From NCBI RefSeq assembly GCF_000336575.1, contig NZ_AOPO01000004.1, positions 124,001 to 188,000 on the forward strand: 64,000 nucleotides of DNA. The letters run 5' to 3'. Shown here piece by piece: positions 28,469 to 37,692 of the stretch. The notes beneath the pieces are model-generated. The model searched no databases, was not told the origin of the DNA, and worked only from the letters and a program-made list of their open reading frames with translations. The stretch is from Vreelandella titanicae BH1. GTDB lineage: Bacteria; Pseudomonadota; Gammaproteobacteria; Pseudomonadales; Halomonadaceae. Each line of letters begins with the position of its first letter. Within the stretch, counting starts at the first letter, position 1. The position numbers and the translations under genes were made by a program.

Positions 28469-29526
28469 CCCTCATCCTCGTGCAGCTCAGCAATCGCTTC
28501 TGCCAACTCGGCTACGGCCATGGCATAGAGGTGACTATGGTTGTAGCGGGTAATCACGTAAAAATTATACTCGCCAAACCGGTAACGGGTCTCTCCATTG
28601 GCGAACTCAAGCGCCAACGGCACCACTGGCAAATTATCATCAAGTGGCTCGCTGGGCTCAATCCCATGAGTGGCCAACTGAGCAATGCTCACCGCAGGAG
28701 GTGAGGTTTGGTTAAATGAGAGTTCCTGGAGTAACTCTACGGGCATTACGTCTGGCCCAGTGGCCTGGTGGTAGATATCAGCTCCCGGCTTCCAGTTATG
28801 CTCGGCAAAGTAATTCGCGACGCTGCCAATCGCATCAACCGGGTTCTCCCAAAGATCACGTCGTCCATCGCCATCAAAATCCACGGCATAGGCTTGATAA
28901 CTGGTGGGAATAAACTGCGGGTAACCCATCGCACCGGCATAGGAACCGCGCAACTCGGTAGGGTCGACCTGCTGTTCGTAGGCAATACGTAAAAAGGCCG
29001 CTAGCTCACCGCGAAAAAAAGCCCCCCTTGCCGGATGATGAAACGCCAGTGTGGCTAGCGAATCCAGCACGCGATGCTGGCCTTTATGGCGACCATAGTA
29101 AGTTTCAACGCCAATAATAGCGGTAATGATTTCAGCGGGCACACCATAGGTGCTTTCCGCGCGCGCCAAGGCGTCGGCATGAGCATCGATGAACTCCACG
29201 CCCTCTTCAATGCGCTGCTGGGTCAGAAAAATAGCACGATATTCGTACCACTTCAGACGCCGCTCAGCAGCTCCTTCCATGGCATCTAATACGCTTTGGG
29301 TATAGCTCGCCTGACCCAGTGCTTCTGCCAACCAGTCTTGCGGCAACCCTTGCTCGACCAGCTCTTCCACCAGCGCTTGGCTGTCAGCATTTTGCTGGGG
29401 AGCAAAGTGGTGAGGAGTCTCAAACTGAGCCTGCGGTGAAGGCTGATCAGCAAACGCCATGGGGGTCACCCAGCACATCAGCGCGGCCAACACATAGCTG
29501 CTCGTCTTCCCTTGAACCTTGTTCAT
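28465..29526 (-). CDS. mltB: Membrane-bound lytic murein transglycosylase B
   Basis: Lytic transglycosylase of glycoside hydrolase family 103 (353 aa). The N-terminal signal ends at MAFA, with no evident lipobox, so this copy is probably soluble in the periplasm. The catalytic Glu lies in IIGVETYYGRHKG and the fold signature GSYAGAMGYPQFIPTSY is intact. It is followed directly by rlpA in a 4-bp overlap. Confidence 0.94.
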   Translation of the reverse strand: MNKVQGKTSSYVLAALMCWVTPMAFADQPSPQAQFETPHHFAPQQNADSQALVEELVEQGLPQDWLAEALGQASYTQSVLDAMEGAAERRLKWYEYRAIFLTQQRIEEGVEFIDAHADALARAESTYGVPAEIITAIIGVETYYGRHKGQHRVLDSLATLAFHHPARGAFFRGELAAFLRIAYEQQVDPTELRGSYAGAMGYPQFIPTSYQAYAVDFDGDGRRDLWENPVDAIGSVANYFAEHNWKPGADIYHQATGPDVMPVELLQELSFNQTSPPAVSIAQLATHGIEPSEPLDDNLPVVPLALEFANGETRYRFGEYNFYVITRYNHSHLYAMAVAELAEAIAELHEDEG

Positions 29527-29604
29527 TGGCTCTCCACTCCTGAGCTATTCAATCCTGAATTATCCATTACCGAGCAACATTAGCGTCTGAAGCAGACAGC
29601 GTCG

Positions 29605-30765
29605 CTAGCGCGACAGTAACCGACGATGCGCATGTATCGACATGAGAATACCGAAACCCGCTAACAAGGTCACGCTAGAGGTGCCGCCATAACTAACCAA
29701 TGGCAGCGGCACCCCCACCACGGGCAAAATGCCACTCACCATGCCCATATTGACGAACACGTAGATAAAAAAAGTTAAAATGATGCTGCCTGCCACCAAA
29801 CGCCCAAAGGTATCCTGCGCGGAGCTAGCCATCCACAAACCTCGGCTGACAATCAATAGATATAGGAACAGCAGCACAAGCATACCCACCAAACCAAACT
29901 CCTCGCCCAGGACGGCAATGATGAAATCGGTGTGTCGCTCAGGTAAAAACTCTAGTTGGGACTGGGTACCCTGCAGCCACCCCTTGCCCCATAGCCCTCC
30001 ACTACCTATGGCCGTGGTCGACTGAATAATATTCCAGCCTGCCCCCAACGGATCGCTTTCAGGGTTGAGAAACGTCAATACCCGCTGACGCTGGTAGTTA
30101 TGCATATTCATCCAGAGCAGCGGCACTGCGGCAGCCCCCAGCGCGGTAATAAATCCAATCAAACGCCACGACAAGCCCGCCAGCAGCACGACAATCAGGG
30201 CCGCGCTAGATACCAGCAGCGAAGTACCCAAATCAGGTTGGATCGCGGTTAGCACCACAGGCACGCCAATAATGACCCCGCACACGACAATATCGCGCAG
30301 GCGGGGCGGTAGTTCGCAGCGATTTAGATAGGCTGCAACCATTAACGGGGCTGCTAACTTCATCATTTCCGATGGCTGAAAACGTATCACACCAGGAATC
30401 ACTAGCCAGCGCTTCGCCCCCATGCCCACATCACCCACTACATCAACGGCAATCAGCATGGCTACGCCAATGCAATAGGCCAATGGTGCAAAGCGCAAAA
30501 AGGTTGAGGGCGAGAACTGGGCAATAATTACCATGCCTACCAGCGCGATAAGAAAACGCACGCCTTGGCCAATCACTGCATCAATAGATTGTCCGGAAGC
30601 GCTGTAAAGAACGATTAAGCCGCTCCCCATCAGCAGCAATAGCAAACCTAGCAGCCAAGGGTCGAGATGGATTCGCTCCCAGATACTTTTCCGCCGGGCG
30701 ATACCACTCTCAGGCGGGCGAACAGGATGGCCACGCATCGAACGGGCTATATAATGCCAAGGCAT
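29605..30765 (-). CDS. rodA: Rod-shape SEDS glycosyltransferase RodA
   Basis: Inner-membrane peptidoglycan polymerase of the elongasome (386 aa, about ten helices). SEDS signatures are visible: QPDLGTSLLVS, RHTDFIIAVLGEEFG and the C-terminal LPLVSYGGTS. It starts 3 bp after mrdA, whose product is its transpeptidase partner. Confidence 0.97.
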   Translation of the reverse strand: MPWHYIARSMRGHPVRPPESGIARRKSIWERIHLDPWLLGLLLLLMGSGLIVLYSASGQSIDAVIGQGVRFLIALVGMVIIAQFSPSTFLRFAPLAYCIGVAMLIAVDVVGDVGMGAKRWLVIPGVIRFQPSEMMKLAAPLMVAAYLNRCELPPRLRDIVVCGVIIGVPVVLTAIQPDLGTSLLVSSAALIVVLLAGLSWRLIGFITALGAAAVPLLWMNMHNYQRQRVLTFLNPESDPLGAGWNIIQSTTAIGSGGLWGKGWLQGTQSQLEFLPERHTDFIIAVLGEEFGLVGMLVLLFLYLLIVSRGLWMASSAQDTFGRLVAGSIILTFFIYVFVNMGMVSGILPVVGVPLPLVSYGGTSSVTLLAGFGILMSIHAHRRLLSR

Positions 30766-30768
30766 GGC

Positions 30769-32676
30769 TTAGTTTCCCTCCACATTGGCATCATCTTCTT
30801 CCAACACTTCACGCACTTCCTCTACGTCGGGGGCCTCATCCTCAAGTAACCAGGCATCGGTCATTGCACGGGCCAGATGCGCTGCGTGGGTACTGCCACC
30901 ACCGGCATTCTCAACAATAACCGAGACGGCAATCTGGGGGTCATCCAACGGCGCAAAGGCCACAAACAGAGCGTGGTCGCGCAGTCGTTCGGCCAGCTCA
31001 TCGGCGTTGTAGCGCTGATCCTGCCCCAGCGAAAATACTTGTGCGGTGCCTGATTTGCCGCCCATGCGGTACTCAAGGCCCACACCGGTTCGCCGGGCAG
31101 TGCCTTCCGTGCCACTAACCACCTTTTCCATGCCGCTGAATACACGATCCCACCAGCTATCATTGGCGAGCACAATATCATCTAACGTATCCGGCAGATC
31201 ACGCGGCACAGGGGTATCACCAATCTGTCGGGCCAGCCTTGGTTTCACCCAATGGCCCCGATTAGCCAGCGTTGCCGTAGCACTGGCTAGCTGGAGAGGT
31301 GTTACCTGCCAATAGCCTTGTCCAATCCCCACCGAGAGGGTTTCCCCGGGATACCAGGGCTGGTTAAAGCGACCACGCTTCCAATCTCGCGAAGGCATCA
31401 AAGCACCACTCTCTCCCTGAACGTCATGGGCTACACGCCGGCCAAAGCCAAAATTACTCATTTGATCATGTAAGTCATCAATGCCTAAATCGTGCGCAAG
31501 GGTATAAAAATAGGTGTTATTAGATACCGCTAAAGCTCGTTCTAAATCGACCCGCCCGTGCCCCCAACGCAGCCAGTTGCGATAGCGTCGGGAATCATTA
31601 GGCAGTTGGTAGTAACCGGGGTCGTTGATGGTGCTGTCTGGAGTGATTACCCCTTCCACCAAACCCGCGAGCGCTAGAAAGGGCTTAATCGTAGAGCCGG
31701 GAGGGTAGTGACCACGAGTCGCGCGGTTAAACAGAGGGAGATCCAGGTCTTGCTGCAAATCGCGATAAGACGCAACATCAATACCGGTGACAAACTGGTT
31801 ACTGTCAAAACCCGGTGTCGATACCATGGCGAGGATCTCGCCAGTGCCCGGCACGATAGCCACAATGGAGCCGCGACGACCATCCAGCAATTCGTAGGCT
31901 AGTGTTTGCAGCGACTTATCCAGGGTTAGGGTTAGGTTCTTACCAGGCACCGGATCGGTTCGCCCAAGCTCCCGCAAGACTCGCCCGCGAGCGTTTGTCT
32001 CAACTTTGCGCAAGCCTGCCTGACCATGCAGCTCTTCTTCGTAAAAACGCTCAACCCCCGTCTTACCGATAAAATGAGTCCCTGCGTAGCGACCCGCGTC
32101 CAGGGTTTCCATCTCTTCGGCGTTAATCCGCCCAACGTAGCCCAGTGTGTGTGCCATGATTTCGGCATCGGGATAGTAGCGCAGCGGCTGAGCCTCTATT
32201 TCGACTCCAGGCAGACGATGACGATTAACCGCCAAACGGGCAATTTGTGCTTCGCTTAAGTCACTGGTAAGGAGGGCTGGCTGGAAAGGACGCTGGCGTT
32301 GGCGTGAACGCACATTGAACGCCTCGATCTCCTCTTCAGGCAGTTCAAGCAGGTCGACCAATAGTGCTAGGGTTTCATCTAGGTTATCGACACGCTCGCG
32401 AACCAGCGTGAGGTTGTAGGTGGGACGGTTTTCAGCCAGCAGCACCCCGTTACGGTCATAGATCAAACCGCGGTTCGGCGGCAGCGGCTCGACGCGAACC
32501 CGGTTGTTTTCGGAGCGCGTGCTGTACATATCATGCTGGACGATCTGCAAATAAACCAAGCGACTCGTTAGCAAGCCTGCAAGCGTAAAAACTACTAACA
32601 CCGCGAGTAGCGCTCTAACACGAAAAATACGCAGTTCTTGCTCGGAGTTTTTTAGCGTGTTGGGGCGCTTGAGCAT
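30769..32676 (-). CDS. mrdA: Penicillin-binding protein 2
   Basis: Elongation-specific transpeptidase, partner of RodA (635 aa). Short cytoplasmic tail and one transmembrane helix (about 22-43), dimerisation domain with RGLIYDRNG, then the transpeptidase domain with GSTIK (catalytic Ser), VSNNTYF (SxN) and MGGKSGTAQV (KSG). I start at the ATG at 32676; a TTG nine codons earlier would need an unusual start with no ribosome site. Confidence 0.97.
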   Translation of the reverse strand: MLKRPNTLKNSEQELRIFRVRALLAVLVVFTLAGLLTSRLVYLQIVQHDMYSTRSENNRVRVEPLPPNRGLIYDRNGVLLAENRPTYNLTLVRERVDNLDETLALLVDLLELPEEEIEAFNVRSRQRQRPFQPALLTSDLSEAQIARLAVNRHRLPGVEIEAQPLRYYPDAEIMAHTLGYVGRINAEEMETLDAGRYAGTHFIGKTGVERFYEEELHGQAGLRKVETNARGRVLRELGRTDPVPGKNLTLTLDKSLQTLAYELLDGRRGSIVAIVPGTGEILAMVSTPGFDSNQFVTGIDVASYRDLQQDLDLPLFNRATRGHYPPGSTIKPFLALAGLVEGVITPDSTINDPGYYQLPNDSRRYRNWLRWGHGRVDLERALAVSNNTYFYTLAHDLGIDDLHDQMSNFGFGRRVAHDVQGESGALMPSRDWKRGRFNQPWYPGETLSVGIGQGYWQVTPLQLASATATLANRGHWVKPRLARQIGDTPVPRDLPDTLDDIVLANDSWWDRVFSGMEKVVSGTEGTARRTGVGLEYRMGGKSGTAQVFSLGQDQRYNADELAERLRDHALFVAFAPLDDPQIAVSVIVENAGGGSTHAAHLARAMTDAWLLEDEAPDVEEVREVLEEDDANVEGN

Positions 32677-32764
32677 GGTAACGATGACTCTCAAATCAAA
32701 CAATCAAATCAAACAAAAGGCGCAGCAGGCCATAACAGTGATCGCTCACCATCTCAGTTAGCCG

Positions 32765-33232
32765 TCAGCGGTGATAAGGGTGACCTACCAGTAGTGTCCA
32801 GGCACGGTAGAGCTGCTCGGCCAGCATAATCCGCACCAGCGGGTGGGGCAGCGTCAGCGGGGAGATCGACCAGGTTTTGTCAGCCGTCGCAGAAAGTGAG
32901 GGCTCGAGACCGTCTGGCCCCCCCACAAGCAGGACAATATCTCGCCCGGCCATGCGCCAGGCATCGGCTTCTTGCGCTAACTGTTCGGTGGTCCAAGGCT
33001 TACCTTTGACTTCCAGCGCGACTAGATACTCGTCGCCACGCAACTTGTCGCGAATTCGCTGCGCCTCTTGGGCACGCGCCTTCGCGATATCTGCATTTTT
33101 GCCACGCTGACCGAGGGCAATTTCTTCTATCTCGAGATTAAAATCTCTCGGCAGCCGCTTGCGGTAAGTATTGACGCCCTCTTCTACCCAGCCAGGCATT
33201 TTGCTTCCTACCGCTAACAGCCGGATCTTCAT
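32765..33232 (-). CDS. rlmH: 23S rRNA pseudouridine-1915 N3-methyltransferase
   Basis: SPOUT-fold methyltransferase (155 aa) acting on helix 69 of the assembled ribosome. The trefoil-knot SAM loop LLVGGPDGLEPSL and the C-terminal LPHPLVRIMLAEQLYRAW are characteristic. The start overlaps the rsfS stop by 4 bp. Confidence 0.97.
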   Translation of the reverse strand: MKIRLLAVGSKMPGWVEEGVNTYRKRLPRDFNLEIEEIALGQRGKNADIAKARAQEAQRIRDKLRGDEYLVALEVKGKPWTTEQLAQEADAWRMAGRDIVLLVGGPDGLEPSLSATADKTWSISPLTLPHPLVRIMLAEQLYRAWTLLVGHPYHR

Positions 33233-33615
33233 GACATGCCGGCTCGCTCTTGGAAGCGCTCAAGAGAGTCGCCAATGGCACCCGAGTCGCTGGGTAGATC
33301 GGCCCACAGCCGCTCTAAGTCATACAGGGTGCGTGCTTCGGGCATCATCACGTGGACAACGACATCCCCCAGGTCGACCAGTACCCAATCGGCGTTATCG
33401 CCACCTTCAACGCCCAGCGGGCCAAGCCCTGCAGCCTTGGCTTTTTCCACGACGTTTTGCGCCAGGGCAGCCACATGGCGGGTCGAAGTACCACTGGCAA
33501 TCAGCATGAGGTCGGTGACCTCGGTTAATTTGGCAACATCCAACTGCGTAATGTCACGTGCTTTCAGTTCTTCTAGCGCGTCAACCGCTAGATTTTTCAA
33601 TGTATCGATGTGCAT
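33229..33615 (-). CDS. rsfS: Ribosomal silencing factor RsfS
   Basis: Binds uL14 and keeps the subunits apart when nutrients run out (128 aa). The family core GTSTRHVAALAQNVVEKAK and the WVLVDLGDVVVHVM strand are present. I chose the ATG at 33615 with TAGGAG 5 nt before it; the TTG five codons upstream would overlap that ribosome site. Confidence 0.95.
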   Translation of the reverse strand: MHIDTLKNLAVDALEELKARDITQLDVAKLTEVTDLMLIASGTSTRHVAALAQNVVEKAKAAGLGPLGVEGGDNADWVLVDLGDVVVHVMMPEARTLYDLERLWADLPSDSGAIGDSLERFQERAGMS

Positions 33616-33693
33616 GACTCCTAAAGACAACCTTATTGGTTAATCGGTCAATAAAGCCGGCCATTGTAACGGCTTCTTTGATGACTGCCAGCG

Positions 33694-34353
33694 CTATTCG
33701 CGTTGTCGATAAAGTCCGTCCTGCGTAATGGCCAATTCAACGGCTTCTGGCAGTAAATAGCGCACGCTTTTCCCGGCCTCTAAACGCTCGCGGATATACG
33801 TTGCCGAGATCGCCATCAGTGATGGCAGTTCCAACGGCAGATAGCCGCCGCAAGGCCGCTGCATCAATGCGTCTACGCTATCGACTCTGCGATGCGCTAC
33901 CAGTTCCATTAATGATGCCGGTAACGGATCGTCATAGCCCGGTCTGGCAATCACCACTAGATGAGCAAACTCAAACAAGCGCTCCGGCTGTCGCCACTGG
34001 GCGAGCCGCAAGAAGGCATCAAAACCAATCGCCATCACCAGACGGGCCTGTTCGCCAACTTCCCCACGCAGCTCAGCCAGTGTATCGACGCTATAAGAGG
34101 GGCCGTCACGGCGCAGCTCGCGGTCATCGGCGACCAGCCCAGGCGTCGCACCGATACCCGCTTCTAATAACGCCAATCTCTGTTTCGCCGAGACTTGGGG
34201 TCGCCCACGTAGCGGTGGCTGTTGAGCCGGTATCATATGTAGCCGATCAAGCGACAGCGCCTCATGCAACTCTACCGCGCTGCGCAAATGCCCCAGATGA
34301 ACAGGGTCAAAGGTGCCGCCCAACATGCCGATACGCTGCTCCGTTTGACTCAT
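33694..34353 (-). CDS. nadD: Nicotinate-nucleotide adenylyltransferase
   Basis: Forms deamido-NAD in the de novo and salvage routes (219 aa). The nucleotidyltransferase motif GGTFDPVHLGHL is at the N-terminus and ISATYIRERLEAGKSVRYLLP near the C-terminus. It lies between proA and rsfS, as in Pseudomonas. Confidence 0.97.
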   Translation of the reverse strand: MSQTEQRIGMLGGTFDPVHLGHLRSAVELHEALSLDRLHMIPAQQPPLRGRPQVSAKQRLALLEAGIGATPGLVADDRELRRDGPSYSVDTLAELRGEVGEQARLVMAIGFDAFLRLAQWRQPERLFEFAHLVVIARPGYDDPLPASLMELVAHRRVDSVDALMQRPCGGYLPLELPSLMAISATYIRERLEAGKSVRYLLPEAVELAITQDGLYRQRE

Positions 34354-34362
34354 GCCACCACC

Positions 34363-35670
34363 CTATTCACGCACCTGGCCATCGCCAAATACAACGTATT
34401 TCTGAGTGGTTAGCCCTTCCAAACCGACAGGCCCACGGGCGTGAAGCTTATCGGTTGAAATTCCGATCTCAGCGCCAAGCCCGTACTCAAAACCATCGGC
34501 AAAGCGGGTAGAGGCATTCACAATCACCGAACTGGAGTCGACTTCCGCCATAAAGCGGCGTGCGAGTGAATAATCCTGGGTGACAATCGCATCAGTGTGG
34601 TGAGAGCCGTACTGTTCAATATGGGCAATCGCTTCATCGATACCATCGACCACTTTGATTGCCAGCACGGGGGCCAAATACTCGGCATACCAATCGGCTT
34701 CTTCAGCAGCTGCCGCCTGTGGCAACAATGCCTGCGTACGCTGGCAGCCACGCAGTTCAACTTCATGTTCGGCATAAGCGCGGGCCAGTTCCGGCAGCAG
34801 CAGGTCAGCAATCGGCGCATCAACCAGCAACGTTTCCATGGTGTTACAAGTGCCGTAGCGATGAGTTTTCGCATTGACGGCGATGGCTAGCGCTTTGGCG
34901 GGATCAGCGGTGGTATCGATATACACATGACAAACACCGTCGAGATGTTTGATAACCGGTACGCGGGCATCACGGCTGATACGCTCAATCAACGACTTTC
35001 CACCGCGGGGGATAATCACGTCGACATATTCCGGCATGCTAATCATTTCACCCACCGCCGCGCGATCAGTGGTGGCGACTACCTGCACACTACCCGCTGG
35101 CAGGCCTACATCAGCTAACCCCGTTTGGATACAGGCGCTAATGGCGGCATTTGACTGGCTGGCTTCCGACCCGCCGCGCAAAATACAGGCGTTGCCCGAC
35201 TTCAAACATAGGCTGGCGGCTTCCAGGGTTACATTTGGGCGCGACTCGTAAATAATCCCGATGACGCCCAGCGGGACGCGCATTTTGCCCACTTGGATGC
35301 CGCTAGGCCGATAACGCATATCGCCAATTTCGCCCACCGGGTCAGGCAAGCCCGCTACCTGCTGTAGCCCTTCAATCATGGCGTCGATACGCGCGTCGTT
35401 CAGAGCTAAGCGATCCAGCAGCGCGCTTTCCAAACCGTTCTCGCGGCCACGCTGTAAATCCTCGGTGTTGGCATCCAGTATTTTGGCTCGCGCCTCGGTC
35501 AAGCGCTGCGCCATAGCCATTAGCGCACGGTTTTTCAACCCGGTATCCGCCCGCCGCAGTTCACTGGCGGCACGGCGCGCCGCTTGCCCCAAGGCCTGCA
35601 TGTAGGCGGGCACATTCCCGGCAATTAAGTGCTGATGGGCCTCGTCTTGGAACGGTGTTGAAGCGCTCAT
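34363..35670 (-). CDS. proA: Gamma-glutamyl phosphate reductase
   Basis: Second enzyme of proline synthesis, NADPH-dependent (435 aa). Aldehyde-dehydrogenase-like fold with the catalytic Cys in [15 protein letters not shown] and the PRGGKSLI segment. It is first in the long minus-strand cluster and, like nadD, 10 bp from its neighbour. Proline is also an osmolyte, which suits a halophile, but nothing here shows osmotic regulation. Confidence 0.97.
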   Translation of the reverse strand: MSASTPFQDEAHQHLIAGNVPAYMQALGQAARRAASELRRADTGLKNRALMAMAQRLTEARAKILDANTEDLQRGRENGLESALLDRLALNDARIDAMIEGLQQVAGLPDPVGEIGDMRYRPSGIQVGKMRVPLGVIGIIYESRPNVTLEAASLCLKSGNACILRGGSEASQSNAAISACIQTGLADVGLPAGSVQVVATTDRAAVGEMISMPEYVDVIIPRGGKSLIERISRDARVPVIKHLDGVCHVYIDTTADPAKALAIAVNAKTHRYGTCNTMETLLVDAPIADLLLPELARAYAEHEVELRGCQRTQALLPQAAAAEEADWYAEYLAPVLAIKVVDGIDEAIAHIEQYGSHHTDAIVTQDYSLARRFMAEVDSSSVIVNASTRFADGFEYGLGAEIGISTDKLHARGPVGLEGLTTQKYVVFGDGQVRE

Positions 35671-35711
35671 AGTGTCTCCGTACGGAAGGATACTTTAATT
35701 TTTTAATTAAC

Positions 35712-35731
35712 CATGTATCGCGTTTTACATG
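35712..35731. promoter_or_regulatory. Dyad upstream of proA
   Basis: CATGTA and TACATG separated by 8 bp, 42-61 bp before the proA start and near AT-rich TTAATTTTTTAATTAA. Possible operator; no matching regulator identified. Confidence 0.3.
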
Positions 35732-35868
35732 TTTTGCTTATGTTACGTCATTTCATCGTTATACTGGGGACGATTAAGGCACTAATATGTCTCGCGTACA
35801 TTTATTATCCTACAATTACTTTACTTGATGAGATACATCTGGTCATTCAGGACGAATAGTAAGTCACC

Positions 35869-36723
35869 ATGCAAAGCAAGTACAAAATCCGCCTGCTACG
35901 TGCCAATCTTTTAGCTGCTGCCGTCGCTTTGGCACTATGGACACCCGCTACACCCCCTGCTGCTGCCCTAGTGCTGTGGCTATCAGTCGGCTGGTTACTC
36001 ATCACCGCACTGATGCTTGATTTTAGCCACCGTCGTTCGCGAGGATTGCCATGGCAAATTGTACCGGGTGCACTGCTATTGGGTTTAATTGCCACTGCTC
36101 CAGAACGACACGGCATTTTAATCTGGGCGTGGGCCGCAATGCTGATGCTGCCCCAAAACAATGGGGTCGCCGCTTTTAACCTCAGCGCTGCACTGATTAG
36201 CGCTGTAATGGTAGCACCTCAATTGGAGGCGTCAGCGCTTGTGCTGCTGATTTGTTCACTGCTGGTGCTTGGTCTGCTGGCCTTATCCAGAGCACAGCAG
36301 CTTATTGATATGAACGGTTCCATTCGCCAACGCCTGCGATTGATTCCCGGCCTTAACCTTTGGGCCGGTGAGCAGTTGCTGCGCGATATCGCCCGGGAAC
36401 AAACGCGCTGCGAGCGTGAAGGCGTTCATGCGGAACTGTTTATTCTGCACGTAAAACGCCACCAACTGTGGCCAATGGCGCAAAAGCTGTGCGAATTAAC
36501 CTATGATTTTGAAAACGTTTACCGCTTAAGCAGCACAACGCTGGTGACACTCATTCTTGCCCGCTCACCTAGAGAAGCCGCTCAACGACGCAGCCTACTA
36601 CTCGCCGACTTACCCGACAATATTACCAGTGAACACCTTGAATTAATCGATATCGAACCGGCAACGCTTTCGGTGTTTGAGATCAGCAAACTTCCGGCTG
36701 AGCGGGTGCGGGAGACGGTATGA
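35869..36723 (+). CDS. Membrane protein with degenerate GGDEF-like domain (first of pair)
   Basis: A protein of 284 aa. About six hydrophobic helices (residues about 12-150) precede a cytosolic domain of about 130 residues. Its start, IPGLNLWAGEQLLRDIA, lines up with the diguanylate cyclase lead-in (LTGLxNRRxFxxxL), but the metal-binding Asp positions and the GGDEF loop are gone: the equivalent stretch reads YRLSSTTLVTLIL. It is therefore unlikely to make cyclic di-GMP. The stop overlaps the start of the next gene (ATGA). I do not recognise a named family. Confidence 0.8.
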   Translation: MQSKYKIRLLRANLLAAAVALALWTPATPPAAALVLWLSVGWLLITALMLDFSHRRSRGLPWQIVPGALLLGLIATAPERHGILIWAWAAMLMLPQNNGVAAFNLSAALISAVMVAPQLEASALVLLICSLLVLGLLALSRAQQLIDMNGSIRQRLRLIPGLNLWAGEQLLRDIAREQTRCEREGVHAELFILHVKRHQLWPMAQKLCELTYDFENVYRLSSTTLVTLILARSPREAAQRRSLLLADLPDNITSEHLELIDIEPATLSVFEISKLPAERVRETV

Positions 36724-37649
36724 TCGAGCACCTCCCCAAACGATTAATGACCCTGGCTTATACTTCCAGTATCGCGTTGATGGTGGGCTACGCGCTATGG
36801 CTGTATGCCATGGGTGACTACCGCGACCTGCTGATTCCCACCTTTATGACCCTGCTGCTAATGGCCGCCCTGCTAATGCATATAGGGCAGGGCGTGAAAA
36901 GCTACCTGCCGCGCATTATTTTACTCTGCAGTACCTACTCGGTAGTGCTCGGCGCTTTCTATTTTCAGCCGCAGGTATCACCTCTATGGTTAGGCCTGCC
37001 GATTACCGCCGCGTTTTTACTGCTACCGCTATGGGCCGCAATGCTGATTAATATTGCCATTGGGCCATTGTGGTGGCTGCTTCCTTCGGTCGCCTCTGCG
37101 CCACCGGCGATTATCGTGGGCTATGCTGCTTTAACACTGTTACTTGCCCTCCCCCGCTGGGAGCATGCTCGTCGCCGTGCACTCTTAAGAGCTACCGACC
37201 CCAACGACAGCGACTGTGAAGCTTTCCACATGGACACGCTAAAAGAGCGTTTACACAGCGAGTTCCAGCGCGCTGCCATGCTCAATCAGCAACTGGCAGT
37301 GCTGGTACTGCATTTACCGCAGTTGGATATGGCAGCAGAGCAGTTTGGCCATCGTGCGCAAACGGCGCTGCTGGGAGCGCTATGCGGTGAAGTGAATAGC
37401 CGTTGTCGCGATCATGATGTGCTGGGGCGCGCGGACAGCGCCACTTTTTGGCTGGTTCTACCTGACACTAGTGAAAGCGGCGCTCTGTTGGTACGCGAGC
37501 GTTTACAAAGAGCTCTTTCACAGCGTGTACTGGTAGAAACCGGTCAACTGGAAGCGCGCATTGCCGCCTGCTTACCCAGTCGCACCGAGCACTTTGCACA
37601 CTATGTAAAGCGCCTGGAAACCCGCGGCGCCGCCCTCGCCAACCTCTAG
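36720..37649 (+). CDS. Membrane protein with degenerate GGDEF-like domain (second of pair)
   Basis: A protein of 309 aa with the same plan as its upstream partner: about five or six N-terminal helices (about 10-145), then a GGDEF-like cytosolic domain (about 170-305). The active loop is replaced by LGRADSATFWLVLPD where RxGGDEFxxLLP is expected, and the first catalytic Asp region reads VLVLHLPQLD. The match to the fold is better than in the first gene, but catalysis again looks lost. Translationally coupled to it by a 4-bp overlap. Confidence 0.82.
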   Translation: MIEHLPKRLMTLAYTSSIALMVGYALWLYAMGDYRDLLIPTFMTLLLMAALLMHIGQGVKSYLPRIILLCSTYSVVLGAFYFQPQVSPLWLGLPITAAFLLLPLWAAMLINIAIGPLWWLLPSVASAPPAIIVGYAALTLLLALPRWEHARRRALLRATDPNDSDCEAFHMDTLKERLHSEFQRAAMLNQQLAVLVLHLPQLDMAAEQFGHRAQTALLGALCGEVNSRCRDHDVLGRADSATFWLVLPDTSESGALLVRERLQRALSQRVLVETGQLEARIAACLPSRTEHFAHYVKRLETRGAALANL

Positions 37650-37692
37650 TCTGCCTTTTCAATGTCTCTTATCTGACGCTGGAGTACTCTCC

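Noticed and set aside
33801..34511. Plus-strand frame of 236 codons across nadD and the end of proA
   Set aside because: Antisense to two conserved genes; Arg/Pro/His-rich composition typical of a shadow frame.
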